Below are positions 1-7,592 of a stretch of DNA of 64,000 bases, piece after piece (position 1 is the stretch's first letter; each line of letters begins with the position of its first letter). Both the position numbers and the translations under genes were made by a program. The notes beneath the pieces are model-generated. The model did not search any database. It saw nothing but the letters and a program-made list of their open reading frames with translations, and was not told the origin of the DNA. The DNA is from Neorhizobium alkalisoli (GTDB taxonomy: Bacteria > Pseudomonadota > Alphaproteobacteria > Rhizobiales > Rhizobiaceae): the NCBI RefSeq assembly GCF_007829835.1, contig NZ_VIWP01000012.1, forward strand, positions 1 through 64,000, given 5' to 3'.

Positions 1-18
1 CCAAAGGTTTGCGCTCAA

Positions 19-95
<77 letters not shown>

Positions 96-102
96 TCTTT
101 AC

Positions 103-262
103 TTACGATCCCGACAAAGCCCCTTCGCGGGGCTTTTTACGTTCTACGGGTATCGTCAGGATACCAGCGAGATCACCGCGAACGTCGATCTCTATCTTCC
201 CGTCAATCGGCGTCAGGATGATGTCTTCAACCAAGGTTCGCAGGACCTGAGCAGCCTCGATA
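103..262 (-). pseudogene. C-terminal remnant of a large serine recombinase
   Basis: On the minus strand the end of an open frame reads LRTLVEDIILTPIDGKIEI followed by a GDLAGIL motif and a KKP tail. This is the characteristic C-terminal segment of large serine recombinases of rhizobial islands and phages. The catalytic N-terminal domain and zinc-binding part are absent. The frame continues upstream to 462 but there it is only the shadow of the ParB-like fragment on the plus strand. Only about 45 residues survive. I infer that this is the scar of an integrated element next to tRNA-fMet. The domain call rests on motif memory, not on a search. Confidence 0.6.
116..138 (+). terminator. Rho-independent terminator after tRNA-fMet
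   Basis: AAAGCCCC and GGGGCTTT form an 8-bp perfect stem around a 5-nt loop (TTCGC), and the T run continues two bases past the stem. It sits 20 nt past the tRNA CCA end, the expected place for the tRNA transcript to stop. The stem is A/T-symmetric at its base and may also act in the opposite direction. Confidence 0.8.
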
Positions 263-519
263 CGCTGCACTGCGTCAGCTACGGTGTCAACGCGCTCTAC
301 GAGAAGCCGAACGCCTATAGCGGTAACGGCGTCTCGCAGCACGGTCTCGACATGCGTCTCGGTCAGGCCGACCGGCTGGCTCGCGCCGCCGGCCTCGACA
401 TGGTGGATGTCGGCTGGCGTCCGACCGTCGGCAACTATCTGGGCCGCGTCACCAAGCCCCACATCCTGCAGGCCGTCCGCGAGGGCGCTGGCGAACAGGC
501 CGCGCAGCTTACCCGAAAA
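241..519 (+). pseudogene. Internal fragment of a ParB-like nuclease/partition protein
   Basis: Frame 1 reads through about 90 residues that include CVSYGVNALYEKPNAYSG, SQHGLDMRLGQADRLAR, GWRPTVGNYLGRVTK and a glutamine-rich end. These stretches match the C-terminal half of the large ParB-like proteins carried by rhizobial plasmids and integrative elements. The N-terminal ParB/Srx nuclease domain is missing, and after position ~519 the similarity stops and another frame takes over. It abuts the recombinase remnant on the opposite strand with no space between, so the junction at about 245-265 is a rearrangement point. It is not expected to be functional. Confidence 0.65.
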
Positions 520-692
520 TCCCGCGATCTGACGGGGCCTATAAGATTGCTCTCTCGGCCGAAATCAGTGCTGACATTAAGCGATACGACATCCCAAACG
601 TACACTTTAAACTTGAAATCCAGACATGGAAGCTTTCCAATGCAAACGAGATCGCGGCCGCAAAAAAGCAACTTGGCGATTTCCTTGGCTCA

Positions 693-1157
693 GTGCGCGT
701 CGAGGCGCTAAGCGCTATAAACGCAATTGACCGAGCGACCAACGCGAAGGGCGTCCCTTCCGCCGTTGCGGTAAAGCTACAGAGTGCCAGTGCGATTATT
801 CGGCGTATTTCGACTGCGCTCGGTGTCCTTCAGGACAAGCTGGACAACGGCCAATGGCCGCCCGCTGATCTCGATCTATTCGAGCAGCAATTGGTTGATG
901 AGCTCGACAAGATCTCAAAGGCGGTCTCCGACATATTCACGGAGGCCGATGACGCGCTTTTGGGGTTGGCGGATTCAGTCAAGGACTATTTCAAGCCGAT
1001 CAAATCGCGCTTCGATGCGCTGCCGACACTGGCGGATTTGGCCAGGTGGCAAACCGACCTCGAGGCAAATGTTGGAACACTCGCCACAGCTGTCAAAGCT
1101 GATATCGACAGTGTCGAGACCGCGGCCGCAGACTTGCCCGCGGAACATTGCGCCTGA
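693..1157 (+). CDS. Hypothetical helical protein, probably 5'-truncated
   Basis: I do not recognise a family. The 154-residue product from the GTG at 693 is soluble and predicted to be mostly helical, rich in Ala, Asp and Leu with coiled-coil-like spacing. No signal peptide or membrane segment is apparent. The same frame is open and protein-like upstream to about 540, but no good start with a ribosome site lies there, so the gene may be a 3' part joined to the ParB-like scar. It lies 237 bp before a cysteine peptidase on the same strand. Whether they form a pair is unknown. It could be a real accessory-island gene or a decaying one. Confidence 0.45.
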   Translation: MRVEALSAINAIDRATNAKGVPSAVAVKLQSASAIIRRISTALGVLQDKLDNGQWPPADLDLFEQQLVDELDKISKAVSDIFTEADDALLGLADSVKDYFKPIKSRFDALPTLADLARWQTDLEANVGTLATAVKADIDSVETAAADLPAEHCA

Positions 1158-1394
1158 GCTTCCGGATAAGTTGCTTTTACACCCTGCGGGTTGCTCAAGG
1201 GGTCGAATACAAGCTTGCCGGCGAACGCCGATCCGAAAGCACTTCAACGGATTACGCCGACAGCTTCGGCTGAGAAGCATGCAAGATCACAGACCTGCCG
1301 GACGATGCAAAGGCCATCGTATTGAGCATATCGCGCCCGACCTCTTGGAAATTCTAGAATTGAGAACAGGGCTGCCGTCATTAAGGAGGACGCT

Positions 1395-1907
1395 ATGCCA
1401 AACTTGAAATACACCGTGCCGCCACCAATCGAAGCGGTTGACCAGGGTGTTGCTGACCTCTGCTGGCTGGCGGCAACAACAGTGGTCTACAGCTGGAAAG
1501 ATGGTCGCCGGTGGACCATGACCGAAGCCGCGAACCGCCTTGGTGTGGAATTTATCGCACACCAGGCGGCGGGTTCGGCTCTGTCCTACAACGAATTGGC
1601 CCTATGGCGAAACCGTGGCCCGTTTGGGATGCAACATCAGCAGTGCATCGCTGCCAATGGCTGGGACGCACTGCTGCGAGCCCACGGTCCGCTGATCACT
1701 CTGGTCGATGGAAGTGGCGCTGGCGAGATTAATCACGCGGTTATCGTGTACGGTATCGAAGGCGACGGAGGTGCGGGGACCACCTTCCTCAGTGTCGCTA
1801 ATGGGCAGGGAGGAGTGCTCCAGCGCTGGAGCCTCAGCGACTTTGTGTCCATCTTCGAGATTGGGCCAGGCAACGATCTGCTATTTAGTGTACTCTACTC
1901 TCAATAA
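1395..1907 (+). CDS. Papain-like cysteine peptidase (C70/AvrRpt2-type fold)
   Basis: This 170-residue protein carries the layout of small papain-like peptidases. Gln17 would serve as the oxyanion residue, Cys23 sits in DLCWLAA as the nucleophile, and His114 in NHAVIVYG is the general base. Asn136 in VANGQGG may be the third residue. The Q-x5-C-W arrangement near the N-terminus is typical of the AvrRpt2-like (C70) and C39-like groups. No signal peptide or transporter domain is visible. A strong AAGGAGG ribosome site lies just before the ATG, so expression seems likely. It stands among element remnants with no recognisable partner. Substrate and secretion route are unknown; effector, toxin or housekeeping protease are all possible. 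Confidence 0.7.
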   Translation: MPNLKYTVPPPIEAVDQGVADLCWLAATTVVYSWKDGRRWTMTEAANRLGVEFIAHQAAGSALSYNELALWRNRGPFGMQHQQCIAANGWDALLRAHGPLITLVDGSGAGEINHAVIVYGIEGDGGAGTTFLSVANGQGGVLQRWSLSDFVSIFEIGPGNDLLFSVLYSQ

Positions 1908-1965
1908 TTGGCCGAATAGGAACATGGGGATGCGGACGAAAACTTGGACCACCAAGAGGTAGTTC

Positions 1966-2097
1966 ATGTATTCCCATGCAAGCATAATTCGGGCGGTCGA
2001 GCTGTATATCAAGCTCGACAAGCGGGTTGAGGCGACGATCCGCCAGTTGGGTTGTCCGACCAAGAATGCGCCGAGGAACTGGTACCGCGAATACTAG
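1966..2097 (+). pseudogene. IS3-family transposase orfA fragment (N-terminal HTH)
   Basis: The 43-codon frame contains RAVELYIKLDKRVEATIRQ and ends NWYREY before a stop. This is the helix-turn-helix start of an IS3-type orfA (IS150-like). The rest of orfA, orfB and recognisable terminal repeats are missing. It is a relic, not an active element, and adds to the evidence that 100-2600 is a graveyard of mobile DNA beside the tRNA. Confidence 0.6.
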
Positions 2098-2285
2098 CAG
2101 CACCGCGACCTACCCGTTCGTTGTGTGGCTCGCGCGCCGAAGTTCGCTGTGGCCCAGCCCGCAACCACCGAAACTTGTAAATTCTCCCACGCGGGAAACC
2201 GACGTAGAAGCTCCTCGACGTAAGCCTCGTGGAGCTTTTTCTTTTTGTACTCCGCGTCGATCTCGCCCGAAGCAATCCGGGACAT
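2094..2285 (-). other. Uncertain ORF or gene fragment in the island scar
   Basis: A 63-codon minus-strand frame begins MSRIASGEIDAEYKKKKLHE and stays charged and helix-like for about 35 residues, then turns into low-information sequence. The frame is open a little upstream without another start. I recognise no family. It may be the remains of an element gene. The rest of the 2098-2598 stretch shows nothing else convincing: a plus-strand 68-codon frame at 2364-2570 has no family features and no good ribosome site. Confidence 0.25.
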
Positions 2286-2598
2286 CAGGTCATTCTGCGC
2301 GATGACGGCTGGCCAGCACGCTCCGATCGCGCTTTAGTAAGAGTTTAGAGGACTCTACTCTCTATGCCCGCTTTGCTCGCGCTTAGAATCCCGAAATTTG
2401 GCAGGACGTCCATTTCTCGGGTCGTGAGCAGCCTTTTAGACGCGGGCCGATCGACTAACCGCAAGCGATGGCTCATGAAATATCCAGCGGATGCGGAATT
2501 AATCCCATTCGCCAATCCTCTTCCTCCACCGGGCGTTTCCGCTCGGATCTGGGCCGCGAGGCGGTATTGATTGGAAGGATGAGTACTGAGAGGCGAGT

Positions 2599-4035
2599 AT
2601 GGGGCTGTTTGGCATTTTACTTGGACTCGGTCTCCTGATGTGGTTCGCCTATCGCGGATGGAGCGTTTTGCTCCTGGCTCCCGCGGCGGCCCTCGTCGTG
2701 GCCATCATTTCCGGCGAACCGCTTCTGCCGCATTGGACCGCAACCTTCATGGGCGGGACGGCACGTTTCGTCGCGCAGTGGTTCCCGATGTTCCTATTGG
2801 GCGGTATCTTCGGCAAGATGATGGACGATAGCGGTTCGATCACCTCGATCGCCCGTTTTCTGACTGAGCGGCTGGGCGTCAAGCGGACCATGCTTTCGGT
2901 CGTGCTTGCCTCTGCCGTCGTGACTTATGGCGGTGTCAGTGTCTTCGTCGCGTTCTTCGTACTGGTGCCAATGGCGCGGGAGATGTTCCGCGCGGCGAAT
3001 ATTCCGGCACGGCTGATGCCAGCCGCTATCGGGCTCGGCGCTTTCACCTTCACCATGTCGGCAATGCCTGGGACGCCCTCCACCAATAACGCGATCCCGA
3101 TGCCTTATTTCGGCACGACGACATTCGCCGCCCCAGGTCTCGGCATCATTGCCTCGATCATCACCTTCGCTTTCGGAATGTGGTGGCTGGCGCATATCGA
3201 AGCCAAGGCGCGCGCGGCAGGCGAGGGCTATACGGGCGATGGCGAGGCCATCGTCATCACTGAAAAGGTTCGCGAACAGGCGACGAGTTCCGGCGATTTT
3301 GACCCCAACGAACTCGTCCACGGCCAACGAAGCGACAACGGTCCGTCTTTCCTGTTCGCCGTTCTACCTCTGATTGTCGTCATCGCTGTAAACTTTCTGA
3401 TGGCGCTGGTGGTGTTGCCAAGGATCGACTTTTCGGGAGCCGAAACGACGCTTGGCATCAACATCGTGTCGACGATCGGCGTATGGGCTGTCCTCATCGC
3501 CTTGGCGGCCGCGATTGTTACGGTCATCTGTGTCAATTACGGCCGGCTTGGAAAATTGCGCGAGAGCCTCGACGCAGGGGCCAATTCGGCGGTGCTGCCG
3601 ATTATGACCGTCGCGAGCCTTGTCGGTTTCGGTGCGGTCGTGGCGGCCATGCCGGCCTTTAATGTCGTCCGTGACGCCGTGCTGCAGATCCCGGGCGGCC
3701 CGCTCGTTTCGCTGGTTGTGGCGATGAACGCGCTTGCCGGCCTGACTGGCACGGCCTCGGGCGGCATGGCGATCGCGCTGAATTCTCTTGGCAGCGAATA
3801 TATGCGTCTCGCCGCCGAGCACGGTATCGACCCCGCGTTGATGCACCGGCTTACGACGATCAGCGCGGGAACGCTCGATGCATTACCGCATAATGGGACG
3901 GTGCTCCTGCTGTTGCAGATCAGCAAGCAGACACATGCCGGGAGCTATTTCGACATGGTGATGACGGTGATCGTCGGTGTGATCATTTCCCTGGTGGCGG
4001 TGTTCGTCCTGGGATCGATGTTCGGCTCGTTCTGA
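2599..4035 (+). CDS. GntP-family (gluconate/organic acid) permease
   Basis: The 478-residue integral membrane protein has about twelve hydrophobic segments and a hydrophilic loop at about 205-250. Family traits include the GGVSVFVAFFVLVPMAR region and the MPGTPSTNNAIPM loop, matching the GntP/ion-transporter superfamily that takes up gluconate, hydroxybutyrate or related acids by proton symport. The ATG follows a GAGAGGCGAG site. It precedes the urease genes on the same strand by 94 bp and could share their transcript. A role in urea metabolism is not supported by family knowledge. Substrate cannot be read from sequence. Confidence 0.8.
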   Translation: MGLFGILLGLGLLMWFAYRGWSVLLLAPAAALVVAIISGEPLLPHWTATFMGGTARFVAQWFPMFLLGGIFGKMMDDSGSITSIARFLTERLGVKRTMLSVVLASAVVTYGGVSVFVAFFVLVPMAREMFRAANIPARLMPAAIGLGAFTFTMSAMPGTPSTNNAIPMPYFGTTTFAAPGLGIIASIITFAFGMWWLAHIEAKARAAGEGYTGDGEAIVITEKVREQATSSGDFDPNELVHGQRSDNGPSFLFAVLPLIVVIAVNFLMALVVLPRIDFSGAETTLGINIVSTIGVWAVLIALAAAIVTVICVNYGRLGKLRESLDAGANSAVLPIMTVASLVGFGAVVAAMPAFNVVRDAVLQIPGGPLVSLVVAMNALAGLTGTASGGMAIALNSLGSEYMRLAAEHGIDPALMHRLTTISAGTLDALPHNGTVLLLLQISKQTHAGSYFDMVMTVIVGVIISLVAVFVLGSMFGSF

Positions 4036-4129
4036 GCCGTCAGTGCAGGCATGTTTTGCGCAGGATCGCGGCAGGTCCGCTGCCAGGTCCTATGTGGTCT
4101 TCATTCGATCGACACTTTGGAGGTGTGTG

Positions 4130-4708
4130 ATGAAAAGATTGTCGCTTATGGCTTTTGCACCATTGCTGGTGATTGGTACGCCGGCACTCGCCCATCCGGA
4201 GCATGCCGGCCATGGTTCTGTCATGGCCGGGTTTGTCCATCCGTTTGCAGGCATGGATCATGTGCTTGCAATGGCGGCAGTCGGCCTTTGGGCGGCCACG
4301 CTGGGCGGGCGTGCCCTGGTTGCCGTGCCTGCGACTTTTGTCGGCGTCATGATGCTCGGCTTCGTCGCGGCTCTCGCCGGTGTGACTGTCCCGTTCGTCG
4401 AACCGATGATCCTCTCCTCCGTCGTGGCGCTTGGACTTTTGATCGCCATCGCCCGGCAGGTGCCGGTGGTAGCCGCGGCTGGCATCGTCGGTTTGGTCGC
4501 GTTTTTCCATGGCCACGCGCATGGCGTGGAGATGGCCGGCGATAGCGCTCTGTCCTTCGGCGTGGGCTTTGCGCTCGCGACCATGCTCCTTCATGCCGCG
4601 GGCCTCGGCTTGGGTCTTGGCGCCGCACGCGTGATCCGCGGCCCGACGGGGGTACGGATCGCCGGCGCCGCGACGGCACTCGGCGGAGTTCTGTTGCTCG
4701 CGAACTGA
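4130..4708 (+). CDS. ureJ: HupE/UreJ-family nickel permease
   Basis: This 192-residue protein has an N-terminal signal segment ending near ALAHPEH, then about six membrane spans. The family signature HPFAGMDHVLAM lies near residue 40, and further histidines occur in HGHAHGVEM. HupE/UreJ proteins move Ni(II) across the envelope for urease or hydrogenase. Placement directly before ureF fits urease. The ATG at 4130 follows a GGAGG site six bases upstream, which is why it is preferred to an earlier in-frame start at 4043. It leads the urease accessory set. Confidence 0.9.
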   Translation: MKRLSLMAFAPLLVIGTPALAHPEHAGHGSVMAGFVHPFAGMDHVLAMAAVGLWAATLGGRALVAVPATFVGVMMLGFVAALAGVTVPFVEPMILSSVVALGLLIAIARQVPVVAAAGIVGLVAFFHGHAHGVEMAGDSALSFGVGFALATMLLHAAGLGLGLGAARVIRGPTGVRIAGAATALGGVLLLAN

Positions 4709-4794
4709 GCCGGCAGACAAGGTTTTCCGTGCATCCAGGGTCCGATGACCGGTTCTCCCCGACATCGGGTCTATCGCTCCAGAAAGGTGTCGTG

Positions 4795-5475
4795 GTGTCC
4801 GAAGCAAAATCCGTGATCCTGCCGATACAACTTTTGCGGCTTGTCAGTCCAAGCCAGCCGGTGGGTGCCTTTTCCTATTCGCGCAGTCTCGAATGGGCGG
4901 TGCATGACCGTACCGTCCGTGACGAGGCGACGGCGGCGGAATGGATCTTCGGGCTTGTCGAGCGTAGCTATGCAGTCTGCGATGCGGCCCTGTTCTGGCG
5001 CATGATGCAGGCATTGGGCGCTGGCGACCGGGAAGCTTTCCTGAGGGCGGACGCCTGGCTGTCCGCAATGCGGGAAAGCCGTGAAATCGAGTTCGAGGAC
5101 AAGCAGATGGGGGCATCCATGCTGCAGGTTCTCCGGGATCTCGATGTACCCTTGGTCCGATCCTATGCGGACAGGCGGTTAAGCTATCCGGCTGCTTTTG
5201 CGCTTGCCGCAACCCATTGGGACATCGCGCCGCCAGTCGCCCTGCGAGGACTTATATGGAGCATGATCGAGGGGCAGGTGTCGGCGGCAATCCGGCTGGT
5301 GCCACTCGGCCATACGTCCGGCCAGCGCCTTCTGGTCGCTGCAGCGGATGTCATTGAGCGCGCAGCCTGCAAGGCCGAATCTTTAGGCGATGACGAAATC
5401 GGCAATGCCGCACCGGCGATGGCAATGGCCAGCGCGTGGCATGAGACCCAATACAGCCGTCTGTTCCGTTCATGA
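4795..5475 (+). CDS. ureF: Urease accessory protein UreF
   Basis: UreF is part of the UreD-UreF-UreG GTP-dependent complex that loads nickel and CO2 into apo-urease. The 226-residue product shows the family opening LLRLVSPSQPVGAFSYSRSLE and the all-helical body ending with a conserved short C-terminal stretch. The GTG at 4795 has AAAGG seven bases upstream. Alternatives are the GTG at 4792 and an ATG at 4729, the latter making an unusually long N-terminus. It follows the nickel permease and precedes a UPF0114 gene, an order unlike the common ureE-F-G. Confidence 0.9.
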   Translation: MSEAKSVILPIQLLRLVSPSQPVGAFSYSRSLEWAVHDRTVRDEATAAEWIFGLVERSYAVCDAALFWRMMQALGAGDREAFLRADAWLSAMRESREIEFEDKQMGASMLQVLRDLDVPLVRSYADRRLSYPAAFALAATHWDIAPPVALRGLIWSMIEGQVSAAIRLVPLGHTSGQRLLVAAADVIERAACKAESLGDDEIGNAAPAMAMASAWHETQYSRLFRS

Positions 5476-5541
5476 TTTTTATCGGACGCGTTTGAGCAGA
5501 CCAAAACCCAGTCGGCATAGAGGTGCAGAGAGGATTTCGAG

Positions 5542-6060
5542 TTGATTTCGCTGTTTCGCGGCCTTCGATACGTTCTTCTTCTTGCCGCAGCCGGCGTGCT
5601 TGTCGGCGCCTTCCTGATGTTCTGGGAAGCGATCATGATGCTTTGGGAGAGCTACTGGATGGCCCGGCTCAACTCCGACACATCCGTGATCGTCTCCGTC
5701 CTGCGCGCGTCTGACAAGATCCTGCTCGGCATCGTCTTGATGGTGGTCGGCTGTGGCATCGCGCTCGGTTTTGCTCTCGATATTCCCGAACAGCAGCGGT
5801 CGCTTCTGCCACAATGGATGATCATCGACACGATTGCCGAACTGAAGAACCTCTTCTTCCAGATGATCATCCTCTACCTGGTCGTACATTTCGCAGCCCA
5901 GGTCGGAGAGATGCAGACGTCTCCGAACTGGGAGGCGCTGGTATTGCCGATATCCGCGCTGCTTCTGGCAGGCGCAATGAAATTGACTGCGAGCTCGCAC
6001 CACCTCTCGGAAGAGGGACGTCGCGAGCGCGGCGAGAGCAGGCTTGGGAAAACGGACTGA
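5542..6060 (+). CDS. UPF0114 (YqhA-like) membrane protein inside the urease operon
   Basis: The 172-residue protein has three to four transmembrane spans and the UPF0114 features GIVLMVVGCGIALGF and LKNLFFQMIILYLVVHF. The function of this family is unknown. The start is a TTG at 5542 with AGAGGA seven bases upstream. It lies between ureF and ureD in the same direction with short gaps (66 and 54 bp), so it is probably cotranscribed. A link to nickel or urea handling is inference from position only. The charged C-terminal tail (EEGRRERGES) is cytoplasmic by the positive-inside rule. Confidence 0.8.
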   Translation: MISLFRGLRYVLLLAAAGVLVGAFLMFWEAIMMLWESYWMARLNSDTSVIVSVLRASDKILLGIVLMVVGCGIALGFALDIPEQQRSLLPQWMIIDTIAELKNLFFQMIILYLVVHFAAQVGEMQTSPNWEALVLPISALLLAGAMKLTASSHHLSEEGRRERGESRLGKTD

Positions 6061-6114
6061 CGGCGGGATGGAACGCACCGCTCACATTCGGAACTGAAGA
6101 GAGGAATTCAGCGT

Positions 6115-6939
6115 ATGACAGGTGGCTGGCACGCCGAGCTCGAACTGTGGTTTGCGAATTCGCATGGCAAGACGCGCCTGATGCGCCGGCGGCATTGCGG
6201 GCCGCTCGCAGTACAGCGCGCCTTCCATCCCGAGGATGACGGTTCTGCGCATCTCTACGTCCTGCATCCGCCCGGCGGCGTGGCGGGCGGCGACATGCTT
6301 GACATCACCTGCCACCTCGCGCCTCTGACGCGAAGCGTTCTCACCACGCCCGGAGCCACGAAATTCTATCGCAGCGACGGTGAGACAGGCGTGCAACGCA
6401 CCCGGATCAATGTCGGCGCTGGCGCCATGTGTGAAAATCTTCCGCAGGAAACGATACTTTTCGAAGGCGCGGATGCTTTCATCTCAACATGCGTCACTCT
6501 CGACGATGATGCGGCTTATACCGGCTGGGACTTCGTAAGCTTCGGCCGGCCGGCAGCCGGCGAAGGGTTCGCGGGCGGGCGTTTTCGCCAACGCGTGGAG
6601 ATCATCCGCGACCGCGAACCCATATGGTTCGAGCAGATGGCATTTTCGCGCGCGCCCGAAGTTCTGGAAGCGGCCTACGTGCTTGCTGGCCAACCCATCA
6701 TGGGAACGATGGTCTATGCGGGGCCGGTGCTGGAAAACACCGTCGACCATATTCGCGATCATGTCGGGGCGGCGGCAAGAGGCGTCTTTTCGGTCACCCA
6801 ACTGGAACGCGTGATCGTCTGCCGATACCTCGGCCAACGCATGTCTCAAGGCAAGGCGCTCTTTCTGCAGGCATGGAGCATTCTGCGTGAGCGCGGCCTG
6901 ATGAAGAAGGCCATCGCTCCACGCATCTGGGCAACGTGA
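6115..6939 (+). CDS. ureD: Urease accessory protein UreD (UreH)
   Basis: UreD is the scaffold that binds apo-urease and recruits UreF and UreG. The 274-residue sequence has the family core HPPGGVAGGDMLDI, TTPGATKFYRS and the ENLPQETILFEGA segment near residue 105-120. Length is normal. A GAGAGGAA site lies just before the ATG. The gene stops 26 bp ahead of ureA, so the two are translated from one message. Nothing odd is seen in the sequence. Confidence 0.95.
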   Translation: MTGGWHAELELWFANSHGKTRLMRRRHCGPLAVQRAFHPEDDGSAHLYVLHPPGGVAGGDMLDITCHLAPLTRSVLTTPGATKFYRSDGETGVQRTRINVGAGAMCENLPQETILFEGADAFISTCVTLDDDAAYTGWDFVSFGRPAAGEGFAGGRFRQRVEIIRDREPIWFEQMAFSRAPEVLEAAYVLAGQPIMGTMVYAGPVLENTVDHIRDHVGAAARGVFSVTQLERVIVCRYLGQRMSQGKALFLQAWSILRERGLMKKAIAPRIWAT

Positions 6940-6965
6940 AACAGCAAAACGATGAGGGTAAACCC

Positions 6966-7268
6966 ATGGAACTGCTACCGCGTGAAAAAGACAAACTCCT
7001 GATCTTCACGGCTGCCCTGCTGGCAGAGCGCCGCATGGCAAAAGGGCTGAAGCTGAACTACCCCGAAGTCGTGGCCTATATTTCGGCGGCCTTGCTGGAG
7101 GGCGCCCGTGAAGGGCGAACTGTTGCCGATCTGATGTCATATGGCGCGACATTGCTGAGCCGCGACGACGTCATGGAGGGCGTGCCCGAGATGATCCACG
7201 ACATTCAGGTCGAGGCGACATTTCCGGACGGCACGAAACTCGTCACCGTCCACAATCCGGTTCCATAG
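6966..7268 (+). CDS. ureA: Urease gamma subunit UreA
   Basis: The 100-residue gamma subunit starts MELLPREKDKLLIFTAAL and ends VTVHNPVP, as in the classical three-subunit ureases. It packs against the alpha subunit in the (alpha-beta-gamma)3 enzyme. The ATG at 6966 is preferred over an in-frame ATG at 6936, which would overlap ureD and add ten poorly conserved residues. It is the first structural gene and is followed by ureB after a 9-bp gap. Confidence 0.96.
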   Translation: MELLPREKDKLLIFTAALLAERRMAKGLKLNYPEVVAYISAALLEGAREGRTVADLMSYGATLLSRDDVMEGVPEMIHDIQVEATFPDGTKLVTVHNPVP

Positions 7269-7277
7269 GAGGCCGTC

Positions 7278-7583
7278 ATGATCCCCGGCGAATATTTTAT
7301 CGAGGATGGTTCCATCGCGCTCAATGCCGACCGGCAAACCCGCAAGGTCGATGTCGCAAATTCTGGCGACCGGCCGATTCAGGTTGGTTCACATTACCAT
7401 TTCTACGAGACGAACGAGGCGCTCCTTTTCGACCGTGCGGCCGCACGGGGTTTCCGGCTCAACATTCCGGCGGGAACGGCCGTCCGTTTCGAGCCGGGCC
7501 AGGAACGTACGGTAGAGCTGGTCGCGCTCGACGGCGGACGTGAGGTTTATGGGTTCAACGCCAAGGTCATGGGCAAGCTGTAG
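7278..7583 (+). CDS. ureB: Urease beta subunit UreB
   Basis: The 101-residue subunit carries the family opening MIPGEYF, the VGSHYHFYETNEALLFDR block and the FEPGQ turn. It bridges alpha and gamma subunits. An AGGAGG site precedes the ATG. It is separate from ureA, unlike the fused gamma-beta chain of Helicobacter, and lies 9 bp before ureC. Confidence 0.96.
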   Translation: MIPGEYFIEDGSIALNADRQTRKVDVANSGDRPIQVGSHYHFYETNEALLFDRAAARGFRLNIPAGTAVRFEPGQERTVELVALDGGREVYGFNAKVMGKL

Positions 7584-7592
7584 GAGGCGAGG

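Noticed and set aside
96..2598. A second copy of the tRNA 3' end as an attachment repeat
   Set aside because: No stretch matching the T-arm and acceptor end was found downstream within the island scar, so an attR could not be placed.
4040..4807. 255-codon minus-strand open frame opposite hupE/ureJ
   Set aside because: Antisense to a membrane protein with the HPFAGMDH signature; no own motif or start signal.
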